Assembly: GCF_025698545.1 (NCBI RefSeq)
Contig: NC_068566.1
Location: 40,527,192 to 40,591,191, forward strand
From: Gossypium raimondii
Taxonomy: Eukaryota > Streptophyta > Magnoliopsida > Malvales > Malvaceae
Length of the DNA: 64,000 bases
Reading direction: 5' to 3'
The stretch's first letter is position 1, and every line of letters starts with the position of its first letter. Both the position numbers and the translations under genes were made by a program. The notes under the pieces are model-generated. The model saw only the letters and a list, made by a program, of their open reading frames with translations, was not told the DNA's origin and did not search any database. Shown here in pieces: positions 1 through 10,610 of this stretch.

Positions 1-334
1 TTTTCATCCTTGAGGCCAAGGATGTTTTCCTGGGAAGGAGTATTGTTGCGAGCTAAAAATGGTATTCCAAAGAAACGGGGAGTTTTGGGGAGGGGATCTT
101 TTAAATTTAAGTGAAACGGGGAGTTTAGAAGATTAGTATACGGCGTGTTTAATCACAACCGAATTTGTCCACGTTACTCTGTTAGTTTTTCCTTTAAAAC
201 TGCATGTAATGCATGGGGTATTTTTCATGAATGAAAAACAGAAGAAAATCCAGTATTCTCAATCTTCTCTTTATTTTTCTTTCTCTCTTCTCCGATTACT
301 CTCTTTTCTACTTTCAAAATTCTGGTTCGTAACA
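1..334 (+). mobile_element. 3' end of a Ty3/Gypsy retrotransposon with its LTR
   Basis: The first ~43 bases look like the last codons and polypurine tract of a Gypsy polyprotein. They encode a P-stop-GQG tail also found at the 3' ends of the two Gypsy elements at 39-53 kb. A probable LTR follows, from TGTTGCGAGC at about 44 to CGTAACA at about 334 (about 290 bp). The body of the element lies to the left of the window. The boundaries are judged only from TG...CA ends and from analogy with the other elements, because no second LTR is available for comparison. Confidence 0.55.
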
Positions 335-2243
335 AGGGTCCTTTAATCGTCAGTAAATTTTCGGTTATTCCAGATTTTGGGTTATTGTTTTTGGGGCCGA
401 AGATGACTTGCTCGGGAAAACAAACTTCCGTTTCCGGTTTCTTTTCTTGGTTTATTCATAATCTAACCCTTCAATTATATCATTTTTTCAGTTTGGTATC
501 CACCTTGATAGTTAACCTATCATTTTGTCTTTGTTTACTTCAAAAAGTATCCATATATCTCGTTCTGATTAATTGGCATAGAGCATTTTAGGGTAAACTA
601 AGACAAAATTACAATTTATTTTATTTTAATTTTGACAGAGATAAAATAGAAAAATTGATAATTTAAGTACCAAAATAGACAAAAAAATTAAATATCAAAT
701 TGTAAAATAAGTATTCTTTAAGGATTAAATCATGAATTAAGCCTTTTTATTCTTGTGTAAACTTTTTACTAAAATATCGGGTTTTAGGAACTTGAATGCA
801 CACGTGTTTTTGACTGATATGATTTACTTGTACTGAATTAGTGAAATTAGGATTAGGATAAACCATTGTCTTCCTCATTATCATAATTAATTATAGCATC
901 TATGTTATTTATTTCATTATTTAATCATGTGAATGAATTGTTTGGTCAATATTAGTTTAATTTGCATCGGTAATGTTACAAATACTAAAAGATATAAATT
1001 TGAGTGCGTTGAAATGTATTCATCCTGTGAAGCTAAAAATATTGAGGGTGAAATATTTATATAAAATAGACATGTGTAATTTTAAGTTCACGATAATCTT
1101 GATCATCAAAATTAACATTTAGAAAAATAAAATAAGTCAAATACTCAATTTATATTAAATATTGTAACTATTTAAGCAATATACATTGTATGTATTAGTT
1201 TATCAAATTAAACAAAAAAATATTACTAAATTTATCATAAAAAACCATAAAATCTATAAAAGAAATCAAATTTTAAAAAAAATTAAGGGCCAAACATAAA
1301 TTTATCCTATTTTAAGCATTTTATATGGTCAAAATAAAAAATTTAAAACTTAAAAGTATTAAATTGAAATTTATCAAAATTTAGGGGCAGACCCTACCAA
1401 CACCCTTAAATCGCTCCTAATGTGAACGAATAAGGGTTAAAGAGATTATTGATAGTTAAGTATTGTATATAAAGAAAATAAATGTCAATAAAAATACAAA
1501 AAACTATATTTTTATGATTAATAAATATTATTATAAGATATTTTTGTAGTTCATCAAATTAACTTTAAAACTCGAATTAAACACTAAAATTTTAAGTCTA
1601 TTACTTATATTAAAAATATTTTTTATCAAATTCAAGAATCACATTAAAACAAAACAACATTATGAAATACTTTATATATATATATATAAGTAACAATTCA
1701 CTTCTATCATTGGCATTTCATGAACAGCAACATGAACATTACGATAATTGATATAGTCTCGAATTATAAACATGCTTAATTACTACTAAATTATCTAAAA
1801 ATAATTTTACAAATTTCATATCATTGATTACAAAAGTATTATCATTTCTTCTCATTTTTCAAAATGATATTGCCTACGTTTTTTACTACTTATTTTTTCT
1901 AAAAAATTGTTTACCTTTGATTAATGGTAAATATAGTTACTAAACATTAGAGGTGTTTTCGAATCACTCGAGTTCAACCCTTATTTTACTGTTTAAAATA
2001 TGATAAAATAAATAAATTTTAATTACAAAATCCAAACCTTGCCCAACTGAGTTGCTCAGACTAACACCTCACCCTATAGTTTTAAATATTATTTATACAT
2101 TTAGAAGAAATAATTATATTCTTTAATTTTTATATATTATTTTTTCTGTACATTGCAAGAGTATACAAACTAGAAAGAATATATAAACAAATAACATGGT
2201 TTTTTGTTTTGTTTTTATAAACCAATTAAATACCGCAGGATAA
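335..2243. other. AT-rich intergenic spacer
   Basis: No gene is recognisable on either strand; the only open frame of note, near 385-591, has no recognised domain. The stretch is very AT-rich and includes a short (TA)n run at about 1672-1688. It ends at the 8-bp direct repeat that borders the hAT element. Confidence 0.6.
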
Positions 2244-2251
2244 CATTCAAA

Positions 2252-5217
2252 TAGAGGTGCTCATGGGGCGGGCCGGGCCGGGCCCAACAAAATTTTGGCC
2301 CGCTTACTAGGCCGGGGCCCGGCCCGGCCCGTTTTTTTTACTTAAAAGTTAAAACTAATTGTTATTAAAGTTATATCAAATATCAAATTATATATTTTTT
2401 TGTATATAATGAAAAATTTTAAAATAATAGCTTTCATCATGTTATCTATAAACTTTATGTTAGAATTGATGTAGTATTACACTAAACTAATACACTGTAA
2501 GTTTAAAAATTACCAACTAATTGAATTTAAATGTTTTTAATTGTCTATAATTACACATTTGTGATATTTAGGTAACAACCAATTCTTAAAAAGAGAATAA
2601 AAATAAAAATGATTATACAAGTAATAAGGACTAGCAACATATTATCATTGGGCAATAAGCACTGCTATTGCTTTTAAGTTTTAAGCTGCAAAAAACTGTC
2701 AAATAATACCAAAACTGTCAAAAATGTCACAAATATTCTATGCATATTACATAATAACATAATTAATTTAAATATTCATTATTGCTTTTAAGTTTTAAGT
2801 CGCAAAAAGCATCAAATTTAATTAATTTAAATTAATAACATAATAACATAATTAATTTAAATATTATTTATGCATAATACCATTGCTTTTAAATCATATT
2901 AAATCAACTTGAGTTTTAGCATTTACTAAATCTCTAATTTTGCTTCAAACTATCTTTGAGGTAAGAAAACATAAGTTAAACCCCACAAGTACACGAACCT
3001 CCAAAGTCCAAAATGACTTTGGAAAATTAAGCAACAAACCATAATATTCATACATTAATCCATCAACATCTTTAATTTCATAACAAAATATAAATTGTCC
3101 ATCAACATATTTAGAAGGAAAGTATCTTAAAAAGCTACTGAAGAAACATCATCATCCTCATCGTCGTCATCGTCCTTTTTGCAACCAATTTCTAACATGA
3201 AATAAGAATAAATAATTAGATAATCAAATTGATGAAAAAATAATATAAAATTCGAACAATAAAACGAGAATAATAATTACCTGCTGAAAATCCCTTAGCT
3301 CGCATCCAATCATCCAAGCAAACAACGGATTGAACTGTTTTTGGCTTAAGTGAACTCCTCAAAGGTGTGATAACTTTCTTACCCATGCTAAAAGCCGATT
3401 CGGAAGCTACAGTCGATATGGGAATTGCCAAAAGATCACGAGCCAATAATGAAAGCTCATTGTATCGAACTGAACTTTTGCTCCAATACTCTAAAACATC
3501 TATTTGACTATTCAACTCAAGCTCCGGTTCTTCCAAATAAATGTCCAACTGTGACTTCTCACTCCTAGTGCTAGATTCATTTAAATATCGTTTATAATCA
3601 TCACTCTCATCAAAAACTTGCTTGGTCTGTTTTCATACAAGAAGAAATAACATATGGATATAAATGTAGATAGGCTCCTTATTAGAGAATTTAAAACAGT
3701 GTTGTACTAAGAGAATTTAAAACAGTGTTCGAGAGCTCATTAGGTTCACTAAATTTAAGGAATACCTCGACCAATAGAGATATGATCTGTAAATTCACAA
3801 GAAATATCAATATTATACATAATATTAATTATAGATATTGATCCCATGAACTTACAAAATGTATTTTTACTAACCGAAACTCTACGAAAAACAAAACCCC
3901 GCCACAGTTCATTTTCAATTCATTTTACATCAACCAACAAATTCAATTCAATTCATTTTCAGCAACTTTTCATTCACTTTCTCACCAACCAAAAAATAGA
4001 TCAAACCAAAAAGAAAAGCAGATGAAATTTTGACTTTGCAAAAACATGACCATGTAAACCTAACTTCATTCGTATTTTAATCTTAAGGATCTTTAAGATC
4101 AAATTCCCGTTTGTTGACCAAGAAAACTGATGACAAGAAGTATTTATTACTCATACATGTAAACCTAACATCGTAATTCATATTTTAATTTTACATCAAT
4201 AAATTCAAATTCAAATTCAAATTCATACAAGACAATCATTTTAAAAATATATACTTAATAATTTTTATTTAAACTTTAAATGTTTTTCTTTTAATTTGAA
4301 ATTAAACAATTTATCTAAAATCTGATTTTTTTTCTTGAAGTACTAACTTCATTAAAAATGGAAATCGAAGTACCATTGAAGTCATTTCCACTGCATATAA
4401 TCAAGCTTGAACCGTTGGTCCACGTAATAATATATATAATACTTTTATTATTGAATTTAAATCAAATAAATTTGAAAGATAAAGGTAGAAAGGACATGCC
4501 AAAATCTGGAAAATGATCAAGCCCATCTAGACAATTTTTACAGAAAAGCACTAGCAAATGACTTCAAACTTCAAAGTTCAAAGAGAACATGGCAACAATA
4601 TATTAAAAATCGAAGCATGTCACCGTCACTAAACTCAGCAATAAAGAGCAGCCTTCTCTTAAGTCTTAAATACATGATTAAAATGAAAACTAAAGTGAAG
4701 AAGAATAGAAAGAAGTTACCTTGAAGGCTTGAACTTGTTGATTTGAAGGGTTTGGGTCGGACTCGGAAGTTGCAGAAGAATCGAAGTGAAGAGAACAACA
4801 ATGCCACCTAGTGTCGTGGAGTGGAGGTGGAGTGCTGGAGGACCGGAGACCGGAGGTGGGATGGTGGATCGGTGGGGACTATAGGTAGGTTTTCGATTTG
4901 GGGAAAAAAGGGAGGAGGGAAGGGAAGGGGTTAGGGATTTCTGTCTAAAATTTTAACGGGGTTGGAGAAATGGGGAGGGGAAATGGGAAAGGTCAAATGT
5001 AAATTGTAAAATGTAATAATAAAATAAAAAATATATTATTTATAGCCGGGCCGGGCCCGGGCCAAAAAATTTTTGCCCGAGGCCCAGCCTGTTTTTTAAA
5101 CGGGCTTCGATTTTTGTCCAAGCCTATATTTCGAGCCTATATTTTTACCCAAACCCTGCCATTTTTCGAGCGGACGGTCGGGCCGGACTGGGCCGCCCGG
5201 CCCATGAGCACCTCTAT
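2252..5217 (-). mobile_element. Decayed hAT-superfamily DNA transposon
   Basis: The left end begins TAGAGGTGCTCATGG followed by GGGCCGGGCC-type repeats. The right end is its inverse, closing with CCCATGAGCACCTCTAT. The direct repeat CATTCAAA flanks the element at 2244-2251 and 5218-5225, which is the 8-bp target duplication expected for hAT. A hAT dimerisation-domain fragment lies inside on the minus strand. The remaining transposase is missing or unrecognisable, so the element looks non-autonomous. The very GC-rich inverted ends contrast sharply with the AT-rich surroundings. Family-level assignment is strong; the exact terminal base is uncertain by one. Confidence 0.85.
3216..3548 (-). pseudogene. 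hAT transposase C-terminal dimerisation domain, fragment
   Basis: The 110-residue open frame carries the typical hAT C-terminal signature: a W near residue 22, then LSLLARDLLAIPISTVASES, AFSMGKKVI and a terminal CLDDW. This is the hAT dimerisation region of Ac/Tam3 and RICESLEEPER-type proteins. The upstream catalytic DDE core and BED zinc finger are not visible in the same frame. It sits inside the hAT element at 2252-5217 on its minus strand and is a remnant, not a working gene. An acidic stretch encoded by GAT-type triplets lies just downstream, near 3140-3175. Confidence 0.85.
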
Positions 5218-5225
5218 CATTCAAA

Positions 5226-6409
5226 TAAGGAATGTAAAGATTCTCCCTTTTTTTTTACTTTTGAGTATTTACGAAAGTTGCTTTAATTTGATAGGCTTTT
5301 TTCTACTACCTTTTTGGTCATTTGAAGTAGATAAAAATTATATTTTTTTATTCATTTTTTTTTAATCCTTGACCATGCCCTTTGCATGTATGCTCATAGG
5401 AAGCGTGGAAAATAAGGTAGAAGTTCATTACGTTTCTTCTGCTGAAATTTACATTTTTTATAAGTTTAATTTTTGGGTAAATTATTTTGTTTGCTTCAGA
5501 TTAAATTTATTTAATTAAAAATATATTTTCATCACAGCAACTGGACATCCAAGTTGACATTTAAAACTTATTTGGACTGTCACGTAGGATTGTCATTAGG
5601 GAGGGAATGGAGTTTAACAATGAAGTGACCACCTCGTAACAAAACGATAATGTAAGTGACTAAAACGTAACATTTCAAACATAAATGATTAAAATGTAAT
5701 CTGAGCCAAATAAAAATAACTAATTTTGTAATTTACATTTTTTTTTGAAAAAAAAAAACTAAAGATATTAAAGATGAAAAGATCAAAAAAATTATTAATC
5801 AGTAATAGTACGAGCATGCATGCTCATCGTGTAGCTGGATGTGTGCTATATTTGTGCACGAAAACAAGGTGTCCTTGTCCACACTTATTACTCGCACAAA
5901 ATAAATAGAGACAGTAAACAGTTGGATAAATTATGAATCAAATCGATTTATTTCGAATAAAGTGATTCTGTTTTGAGAAATTTGTAGGTAAATCAAATTT
6001 TTAGATAACGAATATGGATGAATTATGTTATTTGTCTCACCCTTCTCGTTATATAAAATTATTATTATTTTATTATATATAAGTATGAAAAGATAAAATT
6101 GAGGTTAGACGAAACTGAAGATAAACGTATCTAACATTTATGGAAAGTATAATGATTATATCAATAGTAGAACGAGAATCAAAATAATTAGTGCCATATT
6201 TCATATATATTAAAATTTTAACAAAATTTAAGCCCAATTAATAAAGCAATTAGTGTTTCTTAAGCATTGTATGAATTTCATTTTTACCAAATTAAAAATA
6301 AATACAGAGCAAAGCATAGACTAATGATAAAGAGAAATGTAAAAGCATAAAAACATCAATTCTCTTAGTGAGAATGGGTTTAAGAACATAACCCAAAAGA
6401 ACCTAATAT
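5226..6409. other. Intergenic spacer downstream of the copper transporter gene
   Basis: No gene seen. Around 5500-5750 there is a stretch of the form GTGACTAAAACGTAACATTT, repeated in variant form, which resembles an old MITE arm but has no clear partner. The part next to 6410 is presumably the 3' untranslated region of the copper transporter gene on the minus strand. Confidence 0.5.
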
Positions 6410-6889
6410 TCAACAACTCATAGGAGTAAGATCGGAAGTTTTGGCGGCGGGGACGGTGGTGGGGTTTTTGTTAAAAACTCGACTGCCAAACAAGAAAAAA
6501 CCCAGAGAATGGCCAGCCACGGCGGCCAAGAAAACGCCACCGTTGAAAGACATGATGGCCAACATCACCAAATACGCAAGTCCAACCCTCAGAGCATGCA
6601 ACAAAGTCTGAACCAGACCGGCGGTCACGTGGTGGATCGAACCGGATTTCGTCAACCGAGAGTGAGAAATCCCCTCCACCATGAAAGCAAGCATGAAGAC
6701 AGCTATGAGGGCCAAGACATACATGCCGGTTCTGGTTCCGGGCCAACCGGAGAAGAGAATTTGGGTGTTGCTGCCCCAAAAGAAGGTCATATGCATCATC
6801 ATCTTACGGTGGTTCATCATCGTCATGCCGCCGTCTGATGAGTTGTGCATCATCATGCCATGCGTATGATCATCAATCAACTTCTCCAT
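6410..6889 (-). CDS. COPT: COPT/Ctr-family high-affinity copper transporter
   Basis: A single-exon frame of 159 residues, the usual size of plant COPT proteins (COPT1/COPT2/COPT6 type). The family imports Cu(I) across the plasma membrane as a homotrimer. The N-terminus is rich in Met and His (residues 9-34, with MMMH and MMNHRKMMMHM clusters), which fits extracellular copper binding. Three membrane segments are visible at about 56-75, 100-118 and 119-136. Segment two has the diagnostic MxxxM (Met109, Met113) and segment three the GxxxG (Gly126, Gly130) needed for trimer packing. A Cys ends the protein, as in several COPTs. The start chosen is the first Met, giving the full Met-rich tail. The frame is intact and there is no sign of an intron. 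The exact COPT number cannot be decided from sequence alone. Confidence 0.95.
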   Translation of the reverse strand: MEKLIDDHTHGMMMHNSSDGGMTMMNHRKMMMHMTFFWGSNTQILFSGWPGTRTGMYVLALIAVFMLAFMVEGISHSRLTKSGSIHHVTAGLVQTLLHALRVGLAYLVMLAIMSFNGGVFLAAVAGHSLGFFLFGSRVFNKNPTTVPAAKTSDLTPMSC

Positions 6890-8293
6890 GGATGTTCCTG
6901 GATACCTGGGAGTAGGGAAGTGTGTTAAGGTTTTAGTGAGATGGTAGAATCTCTTATAAATTTGCTCGGTTTATACAGGATGTTGCTGTTACGTAAACTG
7001 ATAGTACATTACACGTTTTCATGTTTTTCATTAGTAGTACATAAGTTAATTCAGGTTAAATTTAGTTTTAGATTTTTTTATACAACTTTTGATTCATTAA
7101 ATTCGTTTGAAATCGTGTTGTTCTATATTGACAATAATCTTTAAGGATAATAATGGAACAGTGAGAGCGAGGGCTAATATAAATTTGTGTTCTCTTATAT
7201 CGGTCATAATGTTTAGGGGATAGTAATGGAACAGTGAAAGTATGGGTCAATATTGCTAAATCTATCACTACTCCATAGCTAGAACGTTTTGTTCCACCTC
7301 TCACTTGACTCCACTATAAATGTATAATATTAAAAATCATTACCACTATCTATAGATGTTGGATGCATACATCTCTACCTACCTTGTTTCAATTCAATTC
7401 AATTTTTGCTAATTATCTTTAATATTTTTAATCTTTTAAATTGAAGTAAAACATAAGTCTCCAACAAAACATTTAGTTGGTACCAATTTTGTTTTATATT
7501 TAAGTGATATTTGAATTTGTATTTTGCACCAATGTTGGTATCTCTACACTAACACTGTTACTTTATGTTGGCGTAGCATTGATGATCAATTCTATAATCA
7601 CAATTCAGCATGATCGAACTCAAGTCCTTCTGCATGCATTAGTAACAATGTCAACACAAACCGAGCTAAAACTCAATTGACACTTTGTTTATTAAATTAT
7701 ACATGATAAGATAATGTTTTGTAGGCATATATATATTTTTATGAAAGTAATTTCCAAGTCTTATATGATATAGATTAGATTAAATTAGTCTATATATTAT
7801 TAAATGTATAAATTAAATTTTATTATTAATATAATAAAATATTAAATTTTAATAGAGTTAAAATTTGCTATTTATAAAATGACGTCAATTCATTTTCATT
7901 TGCAGTTTAACTTTAAATAAAATAATTATAAACAATTTATTTTCATTTGCAATTTAACTTTAAATAAAAATAATTATAAAAACTTTAAAAATATTAACTT
8001 TGTTATAAAATAAATGTTAATTTTGATAAAATTTAACCTTATTTAATTTTTAATAGTATAACATTAAATAAAAACATTTAATATTAAAAGGATTAATTTC
8101 ATCATCTTTCTATGATAAAGGAAATTGCCATGTAGTTTCACCTATTAATTTAGCTTATGTTATTGATTTGGTCCATCAACCTATTTTACTATTCAAAAAT
8201 AAAAAATTAAAACATATATATTTTATATTTAAATTAAAATTAAAATTTTTAAATTATTTAAATTAAATTTGGACTAAACTTCACTCAAAATAT
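6890..8293. other. Upstream region of COPT and AT-rich spacer
   Basis: It holds the 5' flank of the copper transporter gene on the minus strand, then AT-rich DNA. I see no further gene. I did not identify copper-response GTAC clusters with any confidence. Confidence 0.5.
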
Positions 8294-8612
8294 AAAGGGA
8301 TAAATATCAAAATTATACATGAATTTTGATTTTATGCAATTTTATACATGAAATTTTGATTTGATCCAACTTTTGTAAATTATTAACACAATTATTGATA
8401 TAACATCATCTTATGTTTATATATTGCATTCAATATAAAAATAAATTTATGTATTTATTTCTTTAGGTGTGTATGATTAAATAAAATTAAAGTTTCAAGT
8501 ATATATTTGAACCACAATTAGAGTTTCACGTATATAATTGCACCAAATTAAAATTCATGTATACAATTATACATTAAATCAAAGTTCATGCATAATTTTG
8601 AGATTTATTCCA
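8294..8612. repeat. MITE-like inverted-repeat element, copy 1
   Basis: The left end has a GGGATAAATATCAAAATTAT pattern. The right end is its imperfect inverse, closing with TTTGAGATTTATTCC. Inside, phrases of the type ATACATGAATTTTGATTT recur on both strands. A second member of the family is found at 34846-35151. A further half-copy seems to follow at about 8620-8720. No target duplication was established. Confidence 0.5.
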
Positions 8613-8984
8613 AATATAAAAGAATAAATACTAAAATTGTACATAAACTTTTATATCATTTGCAATGTTATACATCGACTTTAATTTTATGTATTTGTAT
8701 ACATCAAAATTTATTTTTGGTTCAATTTTCACGTTTTACTAATCTTGTTATTTATGTGGCACAATTTTTCGTCATGTGGAGATTATTAAAATTACATTTT
8801 ATCAGGTTAAAATATATAAATAAATTTAAATTATTTTCATTTAGATTAAAAAATAAGTTTCTTAATGGGAAATAAGAAACCCTGTTTCTATTTTTCTAAT
8901 TAAGGCTGAGATAATTTAAATTTATTTGTTTGTTTTTAAATATATTAAAATACCATGTCAATAATTTGTACATTATTTAACGAA

Positions 8985-9990
8985 AAATTAGGGCAATTTA
9001 CCAATAAAAGCCCTTTTTTTCAAAAATTACCAAAATGGGCCCATTTTTTAATTATTTACCGGAATGGTCCTTTTTCCGGGAAATCGCGTCCACGTCAGCG
9101 CGATGTCAAGGTATGCGTCAGGAAATCGCGTCCACATTAGCGCGAGATGCTGACGTGGACGCGATTTCGGCCCGCACGTGAACAGTACCCAACGGTCAAA
9201 AAAATAAAATACCGGGCCCATTTCGATAAATTTTAAAAATATAGGGCTTTGTTGGTATTTTGAAAAAATAAATTTTGAATCTTTTTGTACTTGTATTAAT
9301 TTTTTTAATTAACTCTTCAATATTACATCAATAGCAACAAGTACAAAAATATTCAAAATTGTTACCAACAAGATTTTAACCAAGGTACTAAGGAAAAGAG
9401 CAAGCATCTTAACCAACTAAGCTAAACTAATTAATTGACATATTATAGAAATACTGTTATTATCTTAATTATATTACTTACGTTCTAACGATTTATTGGA
9501 CCTATTCCATACACGTGTCAAATCAAAAAAAATAATACAACAATTCTGTAAAAAAAATCCGGTGTTTACTTCAAATAAATAAGGAAAATAATGATTTGAA
9601 TGTTTCAAAATTCAATTTTAAATCGAAAAAATCAAAATTTAGAAACAAAAAAGGATATTTTTCGATAAAAACTGCGGCAAACTGCCTTCGGCGTTTGTCA
9701 GCGCGTAGATCTCGAAAAGTTATTCGAAATAAAAAAAAATCGTCTCAATCGGACAACCGAGCCAAAAGTTATGGCCTTTCAAAGTTTTCCAAGCTAAAAA
9801 ATATAAATTGTTCATCCACGTCAGCAAATCGCGTCCTCGTAGGCGTGATTTGTGTCTACGTAAGCAAAGCGCGTTGACGTGGACGCGATTTCGAGAAAAA
9901 TGGTCCATTCCGGTAAATAATAAAATACCAGGCCCATTTCGGTAAATTTTAAAAAAATAGAGTTTTTTTGGTATTTTTCTCGAAAAATTA
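8985..9990. repeat. Dispersed repeat with CGCGTCCACGTCAGCG arms, copy 1
   Basis: The first module (8985-9262) has opposed arms. The left reads toward TTACCGGAATGGTCC and CGCGTCCACGTCAGCGCGAT. The right reads GACGTGGACGCGATTTC followed by AAAATACCGGGCCCATTTCG and a GGTATTTT end. A middle module (about 9280-9720) follows, and then another right arm (about 9800-9985). The first and middle modules match 63157-64000 closely and in the same orientation. The middle module has tRNA-like boxes on the minus strand. No transposase is encoded. Whether this is one element or nested elements is unresolved. Confidence 0.7.
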
Positions 9991-10297
9991 TACCACATAA
10001 ATAAAAATACATCAAATCAAAATAATATATAATATTACAAAATATTATTAAAATTCATATATTTATCCTTAAATAAAAAAAATAAAATGAAGCGGTTGGC
10101 TGCCCAATCTGTGTAGAAGCCTAGGCAGATATTTTGGGTGTCATCCATCCACTGCCGCAGCATAACAGCAGCCATGCTAGCCTGATTCTATTCAAATTTG
10201 GCCTTTTTCACATAATTGCCACTTAAACGGCACCGTTCCACCCTCATTCCCTCACCAAAAGGCAAACACCGTATCTACCTCTGTATGTACACGCACG

Positions 10298-10306
10298 TAT
10301 ATATAA
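10298..10306 (+). promoter_or_regulatory. Candidate TATA box of the RABA gene
   Basis: TATATATAA lies about 305 bases before the ATG of the RABA-like gene and upstream of its leader exon. The position would give a 5' untranslated region containing one intron. This rests on motif and spacing only. Confidence 0.35.
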
Positions 10307-10610
10307 TTTCAAAAATCAAAATCAACCCCCCGGTCCTGGTCCCATTTTCCACCATCTCTCAAATGGTCTTCGTTTTTTCCGTTTCCTTTCATTCGATAAT
10401 TCATCTTTTTTCTTAATTTTCATTTTTAAAAAAACTTCAGTATAATTTCTCCACAATTATCATTGTTTTTTTTTTTGTTGAGAATTTTATCTCCTTGATC
10501 TATCCACTCCTGGTAAGTTCAATCGCTTCCGGATCTCTATCGTCTTCTTCTTTTTCTCAGTTTTTTGATTAATTGATTTTTGGATCTTGCAGGTTTGAGA
10601 GAGAAGAGAA

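Noticed and set aside
385..591. 68-residue frame near the window start
   Set aside because: Hydrophobic, no domain, no splice or promoter context; likely chance.
6471..6869. Several overlapping frames on both strands across the COPT gene
   Set aside because: They are shadows of the COPT coding frame, which alone has the MxxxM and GxxxG motifs.
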